A DNA stretch of 64,000 nucleotides. Origin: Arthrobacter sp. 18067. GTDB lineage: Bacteria > Actinomycetota > Actinomycetes > Actinomycetales > Micrococcaceae. The stretch spans positions 89,576 to 153,575 of the forward strand of contig NZ_CACSJJ010000014.1 in NCBI RefSeq assembly GCF_902706295.1, in the 5' to 3' direction. Shown here in pieces: positions 6,694-17,195 of the stretch. The notes beneath the pieces were generated by a model, which saw only the letters and a list, made by a program, of their open reading frames with translations, made no database searches and was not told the origin of the DNA. A program made the translations under genes and the position numbers. Numbering within the stretch: position 1 is the stretch's first letter; every line of letters begins with the position of its first letter.

Positions 6694-8663
6694 ACCTCTT
6701 CAGCCGCCGGCGCCGCGAACTGGGCCTCGTAGAGTCGGGAGTACGCCCCTCCCGCGGCCAGCAGTTCCGAGTGGGTCCCCTGCTCCACGATCTGTCCGGC
6801 TTCCATCACCAGGATGAGGTCGGCGTCGCGGATGGTGGAGAGCCTGTGCGCGATCACAAAGCTGGTCCGGTCCGAGCGCAGGGCGTTCATGGCTTTCTGC
6901 ACCAATACTTCGGTCCGGGTGTCCACGGAGCTGGTGGCCTCGTCCAGGATCAATACCGACGGCCGGGACAGGAAGGCACGCGCAATGGTGAGCAACTGCT
7001 TCTCACCGGCCGAAACGTTGCCGCCCTCGTCATCAAGCAAGGTGTCATAGCCCTCCGGCAGCGACTTCACGAAACGGTCCACATACGTCGCCTGAGCGGC
7101 CTCCATGATGTCGGCCTCCGAAGCCAAAGGCCGACCATAGGCAATGTTGTCGCGGATCGTCCCACCGAACAGCCACGTGTCCTGCAGGACCATCCCCATC
7201 CGCGAGCGCAGTTCCTGCCGCGAGAGCGAGGCGATGTCCACGCCGTCGAGCGTTATCCGTCCTGAGTCCAAGTCGTAGAAGCGCATCATTAGGTTCACGA
7301 GGGTGGTCTTTCCCGCGCCCGTTGGCCCAACAATCGCGATGCTCTGCCCCGGTTCGGCGATCAAACTGAGGTCCGTGATCAACGGCTTGTCCGGCGAATA
7401 CCGGAAGGACACGTTCTCGAACACCAGACGCCCACGCGATGGACCGGATCCAGGAACAGGAGCGGGTTCAGCTGACTCTTCCTCCTCATCCAGTAGATCG
7501 AACACCCGCTCCGCCGAGGCAACTCCGGACTGCAGCATGTTCGCCATTGACCCGAGTTGGGCCAGCGGCATGGTGAACTGCCGCGAGTACTGGATGAAGG
7601 CCTGGACGTCGCCCAGCTGCATGGAGCCGGAGGCCACCTGCAGGCCACCCACCACGGCGATCCCTACATAAACCAGGTTCCCGATGAACGTCATGGCCGG
7701 CATGATCAGCCCACTCACGAACTGCGCCCCGAAGCTGGCCTGGTACAGCTCGCCGTTCTTCGCCCGGAACTTCTCCTGGACCTCGTTCTGCCGTCCGAAC
7801 ACCTTCACCAGCGCGTGCCCGGTGTAGGTTTCCTCGATCTGGCCGTTGAGTTCGCCGGTGTTCTTCCACTGCGCCACGAACAGTTTCTGCGAGCGTTTGG
7901 CGATGAACAGGGTGGTCCCCAGGGTCAGCGGAATGGTCACCAATGCGATCAGCGCCAGCAGGGGCGAGAGCAGGAACATCATCACCAGCACACCCACCAC
8001 GGTCAGAAGGGAAGACACCACCTGGCTGATGGATTGCTGGAGGCTTTGGGAGATGTTGTCTACATCGTTGGTCACCCGGCTCAGCAGCTCACCGCGCTGG
8101 ATGGAGTCGAAATAGCGCAGGGGCAGCCGGTGGATTTTTGCTTCAATCCGCTCGCGGAGGCGGTAGACGGTCCTCTGCACGACGCCGTTGAGCACGTACG
8201 CCTGCATCCAACCGAACGCTGAGGCCAGGACATAAAGCGCCAGCGCCCAGAGCAGCACCGAGGCCAACGCAGCAAAGTCGATTCCGACGCCGGGCGTCAG
8301 GGTCATGGCGCCCAGCATGTCCGCCTTGCTGTCATCACCGGAGGCGCGCAGCCCTGCGATGACGTCGGCTTTGGAAACACCCGCGGGCAACTGTTTGGAG
8401 ACGACGCCGGCGAAGATCAGGTTGGTGCCTTCGCCGAGCAATCTCGGCCCGATCACGGACAGGGCGACGCTGACCACGGCAAACACCAGCACCAGGATCA
8501 GCCAGAACCGCTCCGGACGAAGCGTTCCCAGCAAGCGCCGGGCCGAGGGACCAAAGTTGGACGCCTTCTCCGCCGGAATGTTCATGCCGGCGAACGGTCC
8601 GCCGCGGCCTGGCCCCATCGCTGGCCGCTGGGGACCGCGCGGGCCGGCTGATACGGCGCTCAT
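6690..8663 (-). CDS. ABC exporter half-transporter with non-canonical signature motif
   Basis: A 657-residue fused transmembrane/ATPase protein of the type I exporter class. After a Gly/Pro-rich tail come six membrane helices, then a nucleotide-binding domain with Walker A GPTGAGKTT, Walker B VLILDEATSSVD and H-loop VIAHRLST. The signature reads VSAGEKQ instead of LSGGQ. With the partner encoded immediately upstream it should form a heterodimer of the LmrCD/TM287-288 type, in which one ATP site is degenerate. It probably exports lipids, drugs or peptides. Its ATG lies in the ATGA overlap with the upstream gene and has AGGAGG before it. Confidence 0.88.
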   Translation of the reverse strand: MSAVSAGPRGPQRPAMGPGRGGPFAGMNIPAEKASNFGPSARRLLGTLRPERFWLILVLVFAVVSVALSVIGPRLLGEGTNLIFAGVVSKQLPAGVSKADVIAGLRASGDDSKADMLGAMTLTPGVGIDFAALASVLLWALALYVLASAFGWMQAYVLNGVVQRTVYRLRERIEAKIHRLPLRYFDSIQRGELLSRVTNDVDNISQSLQQSISQVVSSLLTVVGVLVMMFLLSPLLALIALVTIPLTLGTTLFIAKRSQKLFVAQWKNTGELNGQIEETYTGHALVKVFGRQNEVQEKFRAKNGELYQASFGAQFVSGLIMPAMTFIGNLVYVGIAVVGGLQVASGSMQLGDVQAFIQYSRQFTMPLAQLGSMANMLQSGVASAERVFDLLDEEEESAEPAPVPGSGPSRGRLVFENVSFRYSPDKPLITDLSLIAEPGQSIAIVGPTGAGKTTLVNLMMRFYDLDSGRITLDGVDIASLSRQELRSRMGMVLQDTWLFGGTIRDNIAYGRPLASEADIMEAAQATYVDRFVKSLPEGYDTLLDDEGGNVSAGEKQLLTIARAFLSRPSVLILDEATSSVDTRTEVLVQKAMNALRSDRTSFVIAHRLSTIRDADLILVMEAGQIVEQGTHSELLAAGGAYSRLYEAQFAAPAAEEV

Positions 8664-10393
8664 GCGGCCTCCTCCGCAGCGAGCTGGGAGGACACGATTT
8701 CCCTGTACGTCCCGGACGTCTCCAACAACTCCTCGTGCGTTCCGCGGCCAACGATTCTGCCGTCGTCGAGCACTAAGATCTGGTCCGCATCGGCGATGCT
8801 TGAGACCCGCTGGGCGACGATGACCAGCGTGGCTCCGTTGGTATGGCGTTTGAGGGCTTGCCGGAGCCTGGCGTCGGTGGCGGTGTCCAAGGAGGAGAAG
8901 GAGTCGTCAAAGATGTAGAGCTCCGGCTGCTTCACCAGCGCCCGGGCAATGGCGAGCCTCTGCCGCTGACCGCCCGAAACGTTGGTGCCGCCCTGCGAGA
9001 TCGCCGCGTCCAGACCGCCCTCCATTTCCTCAACAAAATCCCGGGCCTGCGCCACGGAAAGTGCCTGCCACAACTCGTCGTCGGTGGCGTCGGGCTTGCC
9101 GTACTGGAGGTTGCTGCGGACTGTCCCGGAGAACAGGTAGGGCCGCTGCGGCACCAGGCCGATGTGCCCCCAGAGCAGGTCCGGGTGCAGCTCACGAACG
9201 TCCACTCCGTCCATTCGAACGGACCCGGACGTAGCATCGAACAGCCGTGGCATGAGGTTCACCAACGTGGTTTTACCGGCGCCCGTGCTGCCGATGATTG
9301 CCGTGGTCTGGCCCGCGTGGGCCGTGAAAGCAACCCCGCTCAACACCGGCTGTTCGGCACCCGGGTAGGCGAATCCGACGTCGCGCATTTCCAACTCGCC
9401 GCGGCGGAGGCCGCCGGTAACAGGGTTCGACGGCGGCTGGACACTTGATTCGGTCTCCAGCACCTCGCCGATGCGGTCGGCAGACACGGACGCGCGCGGG
9501 ATCATTACGGCCATAAACGTCGCCATCATGACCGACATGAGGATTTGCATGAGGTAGCTGAGGAACGCGATGAGGGTTCCCACCTGCATGGAGCCGTCCT
9601 CGATCCGGAACGAACCGAACCAGATCACCGCCACGCTCGAAACGTTCATCACCAACATGACCACAGGGAACATGAGCGCCATCAAACGTCCGGCCCGCAG
9701 CGCAACGTCCGTGACGTCGTCGTTCGCTTTCGCGAACCGGGAGGCCTCCATGTCCTCCCGGACGAAGGCACGCACCACGCGGATACCGGTGAGCTGCTCG
9801 CGCAGGACGCGGTTCACGGCGTCGATGCGGACCTGCATCTTGCGGAACAGCGGCACCATCCGCGTCACGATCAGCCCCACGGCAACCAGAAGCACCGGCA
9901 CGCAGACCGCGATCAGCCACGACAATTGCGCGTCCTGCCGCACGGCCATGATCACACCGCCGATGCTCAGCATGGGAGCAGCCACCATGAGTGTGCATGA
10001 CATGAGCACCAGTTGCTGCACCTGCTGGACGTCGTTGGTGGAGCGCGTAATCAGCGACGGCGCCCCAAACCGGGTGACCTCTTGTTCCGAGAACTCCCCC
10101 ACCCTGCTGAAGATCGCGTCGCGGAGATCCCTGCCCATCCCCATGGCCGCCTTCGCGCCAAAATACACCGCAACCACGGCACACGCGATCTGCAGGAGGG
10201 TGATCAACAGCATGAGGCCGCCCATGCGCAGGATGTAGTCCGTGTCCCCGGTGGCCACGCCGTGATCGATGATGTCGGCGTTGAGCGTGGGCAGGTACAG
10301 CGACGCGATGGATTGCGCCAGCTGGAAGACGACGACGGCGATCAACAGCCGCTGATGCGGCCGCAGGAAACGAACAAGTACCTTCCACAGCAT
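8660..10393 (-). CDS. ABC exporter half-transporter with degenerate Walker B
   Basis: A 577-residue type I ABC exporter half: six membrane helices (residues about 15-310), then the ATPase domain with Walker A GSTGAGKTT and a canonical signature VSGGQRQ. Walker B is LYIFDDSFSSLD, where the catalytic Glu is replaced by Asp. This complements the partner's altered signature, so the two together predict one working and one degenerate ATP site, as known for heterodimeric exporters. It is first gene of the operon exporter-exporter-CCA-like enzyme. Substrate unknown; multidrug export is the usual guess. Confidence 0.88.
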   Translation of the reverse strand: MLWKVLVRFLRPHQRLLIAVVVFQLAQSIASLYLPTLNADIIDHGVATGDTDYILRMGGLMLLITLLQIACAVVAVYFGAKAAMGMGRDLRDAIFSRVGEFSEQEVTRFGAPSLITRSTNDVQQVQQLVLMSCTLMVAAPMLSIGGVIMAVRQDAQLSWLIAVCVPVLLVAVGLIVTRMVPLFRKMQVRIDAVNRVLREQLTGIRVVRAFVREDMEASRFAKANDDVTDVALRAGRLMALMFPVVMLVMNVSSVAVIWFGSFRIEDGSMQVGTLIAFLSYLMQILMSVMMATFMAVMIPRASVSADRIGEVLETESSVQPPSNPVTGGLRRGELEMRDVGFAYPGAEQPVLSGVAFTAHAGQTTAIIGSTGAGKTTLVNLMPRLFDATSGSVRMDGVDVRELHPDLLWGHIGLVPQRPYLFSGTVRSNLQYGKPDATDDELWQALSVAQARDFVEEMEGGLDAAISQGGTNVSGGQRQRLAIARALVKQPELYIFDDSFSSLDTATDARLRQALKRHTNGATLVIVAQRVSSIADADQILVLDDGRIVGRGTHEELLETSGTYREIVSSQLAAEEAA

Positions 10394-10485
10394 GCGGACT
10401 CCGAGCCAAAGCGTTGTGAACCGAAGGCCAGTTTACGTCTGGTTGCTGCGGGCAACTAGAGGGAGATGAGGGGTATTGCCAGTGA

Positions 10486-12463
<1,978 letters not shown>

Positions 12464-12480
12464 CCGCTCCACACTGATGG

Positions 12481-12510
12481 GCCCGACGCACGGTTGTTAC
12501 GGCGTCGGGC
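12481..12510. terminator. Stem-loop between convergent genes
   Basis: GCCCGACGC and GCGTCGGGC form a perfect 9-bp stem around a 12-base loop, placed between the convergent hydrolase and CHAD genes three bases from the CHAD stop. There is no long T run on either side, so termination may be only partly intrinsic. Confidence 0.55.
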
Positions 12511-12513
12511 CTG

Positions 12514-14040
12514 TCACTTCTTGAGCCGCAGCTTCCGCGCCTTTCCGCCGTTCTGCAAGTAGTCCTGCTCCGTAGCATCGGCGGCATTGCGTTCCATGGC
12601 GTGCAGCAGTCCGAAGGTGAAGGCACTGTTGCCAACATCCGACGCCGTGCCCAGCCTCAGCAGTTCAGCACGGGCCATCACACTGTCCTGGTGCTCGCCC
12701 AGGATCGACTGGACCTTGTGGGCAGCCTCCCCCAACCGGGCGGCCCTCTTTCCATGAACACTCTGCGCGGCCTCGGCAGCAAAGCGCAGCTTCTTGGCGG
12801 CTTTGCGGACTTCGTGAAACGCCGAGTCGCGTTGGGGCCCGACGGCGGCACGTACCGCTGCGTCGTGGCGTTCGCCCAGCCGTTTGGCCGCTTTGTTGAC
12901 GAGCTTCGCCGTGGTCTTCGTGGCCTTCTTAGTTGCCTTGCGTGTCAACGGCGGGGCGTCGAGGAGGTCTTCCAACTCGTCCAGCAGCCGGAAATAGCGG
13001 GGGCTGTTCAACCGCTTCCTGACGGCCGACATAGCCGTGTCCGCCCTGACTGCCATGCGCTGATCGAGTTCATCGTGCAGTGGGCCGAGGACCAGCTTTC
13101 CGGGCAGTTCATCAAGATCGTTCCTGAGGCGTTCGTGCAGGACTTCGGTGTCCCGGGACCGGCCCAGGGTCTTGGCCAACGATTTCAAGCCCGTCTGGAG
13201 GTTCGCGGCTGCCACCGCGTCGAAAAGCTTGCGGTACGTGTGCAGCACGGACCTGATGCGGCGGATTATTGACCGCATCTGATGAACCGAGTCGTCCCGG
13301 CCCAACCTCACATGGGCGTCCTGAAGGAGTAGCTCGGCCACTTGTGTTGCGAGGTAATCGAGGACAGGGACAACTGCTGCGCTCTTGCCGCCCGGCATTT
13401 CCCGGCCGGATGCGTTGGCCGCGGGCCACGATTCACCCAACGCAGTGGCAAGCTTGGACGTTCGCTCACTGGGCTTGGCTCCCGCGTCTGAGAGCTTTCC
13501 GGCCAAGGTCTCCAGCACGGCGTCGTCCACGTTTCCGTCGTGGGCGGCCAGTTCGACTTCCCACTCACGCCACGCCAGCTCCCGGGGTTCACCGATCGCA
13601 ACGTGCGCACGGACGTGGTCGTCCACGAATTCGGCTACTCGTTCGCCAGCGCTGCCATACAGAGCATAACTTGTTCGCTCGGTACTGAGAGTGGCGATAG
13701 CCGCCACCGCATGCCCGCGGGTGTAGGCGAGCACGCGGTCCATGATTTCCACAGGGACAGTCTCGGCACTGCCCAAGGGTGCATGGATCTCGGTCCGTTT
13801 CCCGGGGGTGAGGGGTAATTTGAGGTGCCAGCCGGCATCCAGGCCGCCAGTCCTGCGTCGGAGCGTAATTCCGCGGGCAGCGAGGGACAAGTGGCGCGTA
13901 TCAAAATAGATGGCTTCCAGGCTGTGACTTGCGGGGTCGCCAACCTTTCCGATGCCGCTGATCTTCTCCAGTGCTGGCAACGGAGTGGACTCCTCGGCGT
14001 CGAATTTCCGCTCGGCTTCCACGTTGCTGGACGTTGCCAT
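12514..14040 (-). CDS. CYTH-CHAD domain protein
   Basis: A 508-residue protein. The N-terminal CYTH domain has the VEAERKF signature (residues about 7-13) and alternating charged strands such as TLRRRTG and WHLKLPL that line a triphosphate tunnel. The C-terminal CHAD domain (about 225-500) is helical and rich in His, Lys and Arg, with repeated patterns such as VHQMRSIIRRIRSVL and FHEVRKAAKKLRFAAEA that bind inorganic polyphosphate. Such proteins hydrolyse triphosphate or dock on polyphosphate granules. An Ala/Lys-rich stretch near residue 375 (TRKATKKATKTTAKLVNKAA) looks like an inserted basic helix. Monocistronic, convergent with the hydrolase gene. Confidence 0.88.
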   Translation of the reverse strand: MATSSNVEAERKFDAEESTPLPALEKISGIGKVGDPASHSLEAIYFDTRHLSLAARGITLRRRTGGLDAGWHLKLPLTPGKRTEIHAPLGSAETVPVEIMDRVLAYTRGHAVAAIATLSTERTSYALYGSAGERVAEFVDDHVRAHVAIGEPRELAWREWEVELAAHDGNVDDAVLETLAGKLSDAGAKPSERTSKLATALGESWPAANASGREMPGGKSAAVVPVLDYLATQVAELLLQDAHVRLGRDDSVHQMRSIIRRIRSVLHTYRKLFDAVAAANLQTGLKSLAKTLGRSRDTEVLHERLRNDLDELPGKLVLGPLHDELDQRMAVRADTAMSAVRKRLNSPRYFRLLDELEDLLDAPPLTRKATKKATKTTAKLVNKAAKRLGERHDAAVRAAVGPQRDSAFHEVRKAAKKLRFAAEAAQSVHGKRAARLGEAAHKVQSILGEHQDSVMARAELLRLGTASDVGNSAFTFGLLHAMERNAADATEQDYLQNGGKARKLRLKK

Positions 14041-14175
14041 GGCTGTCAGGACTCCCTTCCGGGTAAGGCGGAGGGCCGGCCCGTGATGTGGCCGGCCCTC
14101 GTCGGACCTATCTCGTGGTGCTATGTCCAGTTTGAGTCAGGACGAAGCGCTGCGCTAGATGTCGATGGAGTCAAG

Positions 14176-14679
14176 CTAGATATCGACGGAGCGGGGACGG
14201 GTGGACTCTCCGGTGTCATCAACGTCGCCTCCGGACACAGTGCCGCGCCAAGCGCCGGATTCATGCCCCTGCGCTTCGATGAATTTCTTGAATTTGTCCA
14301 GATCGGCACCTACCCGCATGCTGTCCACGCCAAGGGCTGATCCGGCCTTCTCCGCCAGGCCTTCCGGCTCCCAGACGATCTCCACGTCAACCCGTGTGCG
14401 GGTTGGCTGGAGGGGTTCGAAACGGACGGTGCCACCGTTGCGAGGGCCGTCAACGCTTGCCCAACTCACCAGCGTGTCCGGAACCTGCTCGATGATCTGG
14501 GCGTTGTATTCGCGCTTCACACCGCCCACATTGGTGGAGAAGTGGAGGGCCGTCTCATCGATCTGTTCCACTGCCTCCACCCCGTTCATAAACTCGGGAA
14601 AGGCCTCGAATTGCGTCCATTGGTTGTAGGCGACAGATACGGGTACATCTACTTCGATTGATTTGTTGACCGTAGCCAT
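14176..14679 (-). CDS. SRPBCC (polyketide cyclase/dehydrase-like) protein
   Basis: A 167-residue START/Bet v1-like protein beginning with the usual strand SIEVDVPVSVAYNQWTQFE and carrying FPEFMNGVEAV. Members bind hydrophobic ligands and are often induced by stress. The last 30 residues are an extra, polar and acidic tail (HESGAWRGTV to RPRSVDI) likely to be disordered. GAAGGAG precedes the start. It lies with a set of acidic and tiny membrane proteins on the same strand, which together look like a stress-response neighbourhood. Confidence 0.82.
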   Translation of the reverse strand: MATVNKSIEVDVPVSVAYNQWTQFEAFPEFMNGVEAVEQIDETALHFSTNVGGVKREYNAQIIEQVPDTLVSWASVDGPRNGGTVRFEPLQPTRTRVDVEIVWEPEGLAEKAGSALGVDSMRVGADLDKFKKFIEAQGHESGAWRGTVSGGDVDDTGESTRPRSVDI

Positions 14680-14730
14680 GATTTCGCTCCTTCGATCGTG
14701 TCTCGGGTGCTCATGCAGTACTGCGGGGCG

Positions 14731-14784
14731 GCGCGCCAGCCAGCTGGCTGCTTAACCAGTGGCGCGCCAGTCTTAGCGCGCCAG
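14731..14784. repeat. Three copies of GCGCGCCAG
   Basis: GCGCGCCAG occurs at 14731-14739, 14762-14770 and 14776-14784, with a CAGCCAGCTGGCTG palindrome between the first two. The block fills the gap between the SRPBCC and acidic-protein genes and could fold into nested hairpins. Role unknown. Confidence 0.5.
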
Positions 14785-14793
14785 CCAAAGCTC

Positions 14794-15171
14794 TTAGCCG
14801 GCGTCGAAACTTTCTTCGTCATCGTCGTTGGGTGACTCTTCCTGGGGAAGGTCGTTTCCACTGCCGTCCGGCAGCGAGTCGTCATTGCCGTCGGGCTGCA
14901 AGGATTGCTCGGCGTGCGACTGCTCGTCTATCCCGCCGAATCGGCCGGCCCCGGGCTCGCCAGCGCTGTCTGAGTTTTCCGGATCCAGATGGCTGAGGTT
15001 GGGAGCGCCCGTGGAGTACGTCTCGCCGTCGGAGCTGTCCTGGCTCAAACCGGCTTCGGTGAGGTCCTCCTCCACACGGGGCTGCGCCTGTCCTCCGCCT
15101 GCTTCCTGCTCGGCCGTAGGAGTGCCGTAGCCTCCTACTTCCTCTTCCGGTGCGGCATTTTGCTTGTCCAT
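14794..15171 (-). CDS. Small acidic disordered protein
   Basis: A 125-residue protein, very rich in Asp, Glu, Ser, Gly and Pro, without predicted folded core or signal peptide. The composition runs from KQNAAPEEEVGGYGTP through SLPDGSGNDLPQEESP to an all-acidic end DDDEESFDAG. No family recognised. The start chosen has AAAGGACAGG upstream; the frame remains open further out. Similar acidic, low-complexity proteins accompany general stress genes in Arthrobacter relatives, which is only context evidence. Confidence 0.6.
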   Translation of the reverse strand: MDKQNAAPEEEVGGYGTPTAEQEAGGGQAQPRVEEDLTEAGLSQDSSDGETYSTGAPNLSHLDPENSDSAGEPGAGRFGGIDEQSHAEQSLQPDGNDDSLPDGSGNDLPQEESPNDDDEESFDAG

Positions 15172-15321
15172 GCGACCTGTCCTTTCCTCAGCGGTGAACG
15201 TGTTTATGGATCTCTTCGAACCTATAAGTGCAGCTGGCGGCGTGTCCATGCTTCAACGAAATTAATCAGTAATCTTAGCAATATTTGGATAAACGAGATA
15301 AGGTGCAGCCTCGCGCCCAAG

Positions 15322-15525
15322 TCATGACGGCTGTGGAATTTCACAGCCACCTTGGGGATCGAGCCCCGTGTAATTCAAGGGGCCCGCAACGATATTCAAG
15401 GCGATTGTCGCGAACTGCGAGCATTGCGCCGGCGGGGTGCCAAAGTAACCCCGCTGACCAGCCGCCACGGCTCCAATGACGAGCCACGCGACCACAAGCA
15501 ACCCAATGATTGAACCAACGCGCAT
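15322..15525 (-). CDS. Small membrane protein
   Basis: A 67-residue protein with one N-terminal membrane helix (GSIIGLLVVAWLVIGAVAAG) and a short exported or periplasm-facing tail containing two cysteines (QCSQ and GGCE) that could form a disulfide. No family assigned. A GTG directly before the ATG is an equal start candidate. Confidence 0.6.
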   Translation of the reverse strand: MRVGSIIGLLVVAWLVIGAVAAGQRGYFGTPPAQCSQFATIALNIVAGPLNYTGLDPQGGCEIPQPS

Positions 15526-15598
15526 CACTACCCCAATCGCTGAACCGACAACCCCCAGCTATTAGTAAGCATACTGACAAAAGCTCCAGCAAACAAAG

Positions 15599-15643
15599 AA
15601 GTGTGGCCGCGGACCGGGTTGCTTCCCGTCCGCGACCACACTT
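15599..15643 (-). terminator. Rho-independent terminator
   Basis: A long stem (AAGTGTGGCCGCGGAC pairing with GTCCGCGACCACACTT, one mismatch) whose inner CGGG/CCCG extends it around a TTGCTT loop. Read leftwards it is followed by CTTCTTTGTTTG, a U-rich tail. It closes the acidic-protein transcription unit whose stop is 8 bases away. Confidence 0.8.
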
Positions 15644-15650
15644 TGCCCGA

Positions 15651-15914
15651 TCAATCCGTGGGACTGGTTTCGGTTGTCAGACCACGGCCGTCCGCAGTCT
15701 TTTCGTCCTTTTCTTCCGCCGGCCCAGGCGGGTTGGCTGACTCGCTGGGTCCAGCATCGACGGCGTCGTCCGGACTTTCCGACGAAGCATCACCTACAGA
15801 AACCTGGCCGCCCGACTGAGCAACTGCCGGGTCCCGTGGAATGGGATGTCCCGGGGTCGTGGTTCCGTCGCGAACCTGGTCAAAACCGGCAACTTCACTT
15901 GGATCAGTTGTCAT
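15651..15914 (-). CDS. Small acidic disordered protein coupled to a tiny membrane protein
   Basis: An 87-residue protein, rich in Asp, Ser, Pro and Thr and probably unstructured (for example SSESPDDAVDAGPSESANPP). No family is recognised. Its ATG overlaps the TGA of the upstream 52-residue membrane-protein gene (ATGA) and it has no ribosome site of its own, so coupled translation is likely. Terminated by the stem-loop at 15599-15643. Confidence 0.6.
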   Translation of the reverse strand: MTTDPSEVAGFDQVRDGTTTPGHPIPRDPAVAQSGGQVSVGDASSESPDDAVDAGPSESANPPGPAEEKDEKTADGRGLTTETSPTD

Positions 15915-16069
15915 ACGCGAGACCGCCCGCGGCCCAGAACCCAGCCCAGCACGGCCAGCACAAGCAGGATGATTCCTACCCAAAGCAAGAAGCTGAGCGC
16001 CTGGTTGAGACCGCCGACCAGAAGCAAGATGATCGCGATAACACCCGCGATTATTAAGAGTGTGTTCAT
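15911..16069 (-). CDS. Tiny two-helix membrane protein
   Basis: A 52-residue protein made of two hydrophobic segments, LLIIAGVIAIILLLVGG and FLLWVGIILLVLAVLGWVL, joined by NQALS and ending in a basic GRGRSRV anchor. It resembles the short YtxH/DUF-type stress-associated membrane peptides but no family is certain. GAAGGG lies 12 bases before the start; an in-frame ATG at 16081 would add four residues but is too close to that site. Between it and the IclR gene (16082-16301) I see no gene. Confidence 0.6.
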   Translation of the reverse strand: MNTLLIIAGVIAIILLLVGGLNQALSFLLWVGIILLVLAVLGWVLGRGRSRV

Positions 16070-16301
16070 TGAGCTACGCATCCCTTCAATAACTGTTGTC
16101 TATTCAGGAAGGCGTCCGCTGGTACTCCACTAATGGAGCGCCACCCATGCCAACGGGCACCGATCGGAGAATTACGTCTCCATATCGCTTAAGTACCCAC
16201 CCGGAAAAAGGCTCAAACGGAACCATTGCCCGGGCGGAGCACGTTCACAGCCTCATGATAAGCACCCTTTGGGTCGCGGCAAAGTATTTTGGTCAGGAAA
16301 C

Positions 16302-17066
16302 TTAGTATCCCTTGGTCGAGAAGGCTCCCAGGGCCCGGCTGATCTCACGGGCAGTTCCGGCAGCAGCCTCTCCGTATTCCTGGTACTTGGCCGGAACAAT
16401 CCGGCTTGAGGGACCCGAGATGGAGATGGATCCCGCCGCAACTCCGCCCGGACCCAGTAGCGGGACGCCGATCGAGGTGATGCCCGTACTGAGCCCTTGC
16501 TCGTTGATGGAGTACCCGCGGGCCCGGGTGTCCGTGATCATCGCGCGAAGCTGCGGGGGATCCACAACTGTTTGTGGCGTCAACGCTTCAAGGGGTCCAG
16601 CAAGATATTCGTTCACGAAGGCCTCATCAGCAGCCGACAAGTAGGCCATGCCCGTAGAGGAAGCATGCATGGGCAGCCTCGATCCCAGCGGGAGGAAGGC
16701 CCTCAGGACGTGCGGGGTGTCGAGCCGTTCGATGATGAGCATGTAGCCGCGGTCCGGCACGGCCAAGTGCACCGTCTCGGTGGTGTCCAGCTGCAGTGCA
16801 TTCAGCGGGCCCATGGCGGCATCGCGGATAACCGAGCCGCTGCTCCCCCGGCTGGCAACGGCGAATGCGTGGTTGGTCAAAACCCATTTGCTGGCCTGGA
16901 CTTCGGACTGCGCCACCCAGCCCAATTCGGCCAGCGTCCTGAGCATTCGGAGCACCGTTGCCTTGGGCACATCAACCTCCCGGCTGAGCTCAGACAGACC
17001 CGCGGGCTGGTTGTCCGAGACGGCCTCCAGCACCCTGATGGCCGTGACAACGCTCTGCGTACTCAT
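16302..17066 (-). CDS. IclR-family transcriptional regulator
   Basis: A 254-residue regulator: N-terminal winged helix (about residues 4-65, with LSELSREVDVPKATVLRMLR) and a C-terminal effector-binding domain (GYSINEQGLSTGITSIGVPL) typical of IclR. Divergent from a CaiB-type CoA-transferase and enoyl-CoA hydratase pair, which it very probably controls through the palindrome at 17125-17141. IclR proteins of such clusters usually respond to the substrate acid. Confidence 0.88.
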   Translation of the reverse strand: MSTQSVVTAIRVLEAVSDNQPAGLSELSREVDVPKATVLRMLRTLAELGWVAQSEVQASKWVLTNHAFAVASRGSSGSVIRDAAMGPLNALQLDTTETVHLAVPDRGYMLIIERLDTPHVLRAFLPLGSRLPMHASSTGMAYLSAADEAFVNEYLAGPLEALTPQTVVDPPQLRAMITDTRARGYSINEQGLSTGITSIGVPLLGPGGVAAGSISISGPSSRIVPAKYQEYGEAAAGTAREISRALGAFSTKGY

Positions 17067-17124
17067 GCACCCTCCCGCTTGACCGACTACTCCCAGTGCC
17101 CTACATTACAGGCGACTTCCCAAA

Positions 17125-17141
17125 ATGAACCAACGGTTCAT
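17125..17141. promoter_or_regulatory. Palindromic IclR-type operator
   Basis: ATGAACCAACGGTTCAT is a perfect inverted repeat (7-bp arms, 3-bp centre) in the divergent gap, followed five bases later by a half-site GTGAACC. It lies 54 bases before the CoA-transferase start and 58 before the IclR start. Binding by the adjacent IclR protein is inferred. Confidence 0.65.
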
Positions 17142-17195
17142 CTAGTGAACCGAAGCCAGCAGCGCGAGTTTTCCACCGCACGAAAGGTGCCCACC

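Noticed and set aside
5161..6732. A 523-codon open frame on the plus strand opposite the CCA-like gene
   Set aside because: It is the antisense shadow of the GC-rich CCA-like gene; its composition is Arg/Pro/His-rich without motifs, and the minus-strand gene has all catalytic motifs.
14731..14784. GCGCGCCAG repeats as a possible CRISPR array
   Set aside because: Repeats are 9 bases with 5- and 22-base gaps, too short and irregular for CRISPR, and no cas genes are present.
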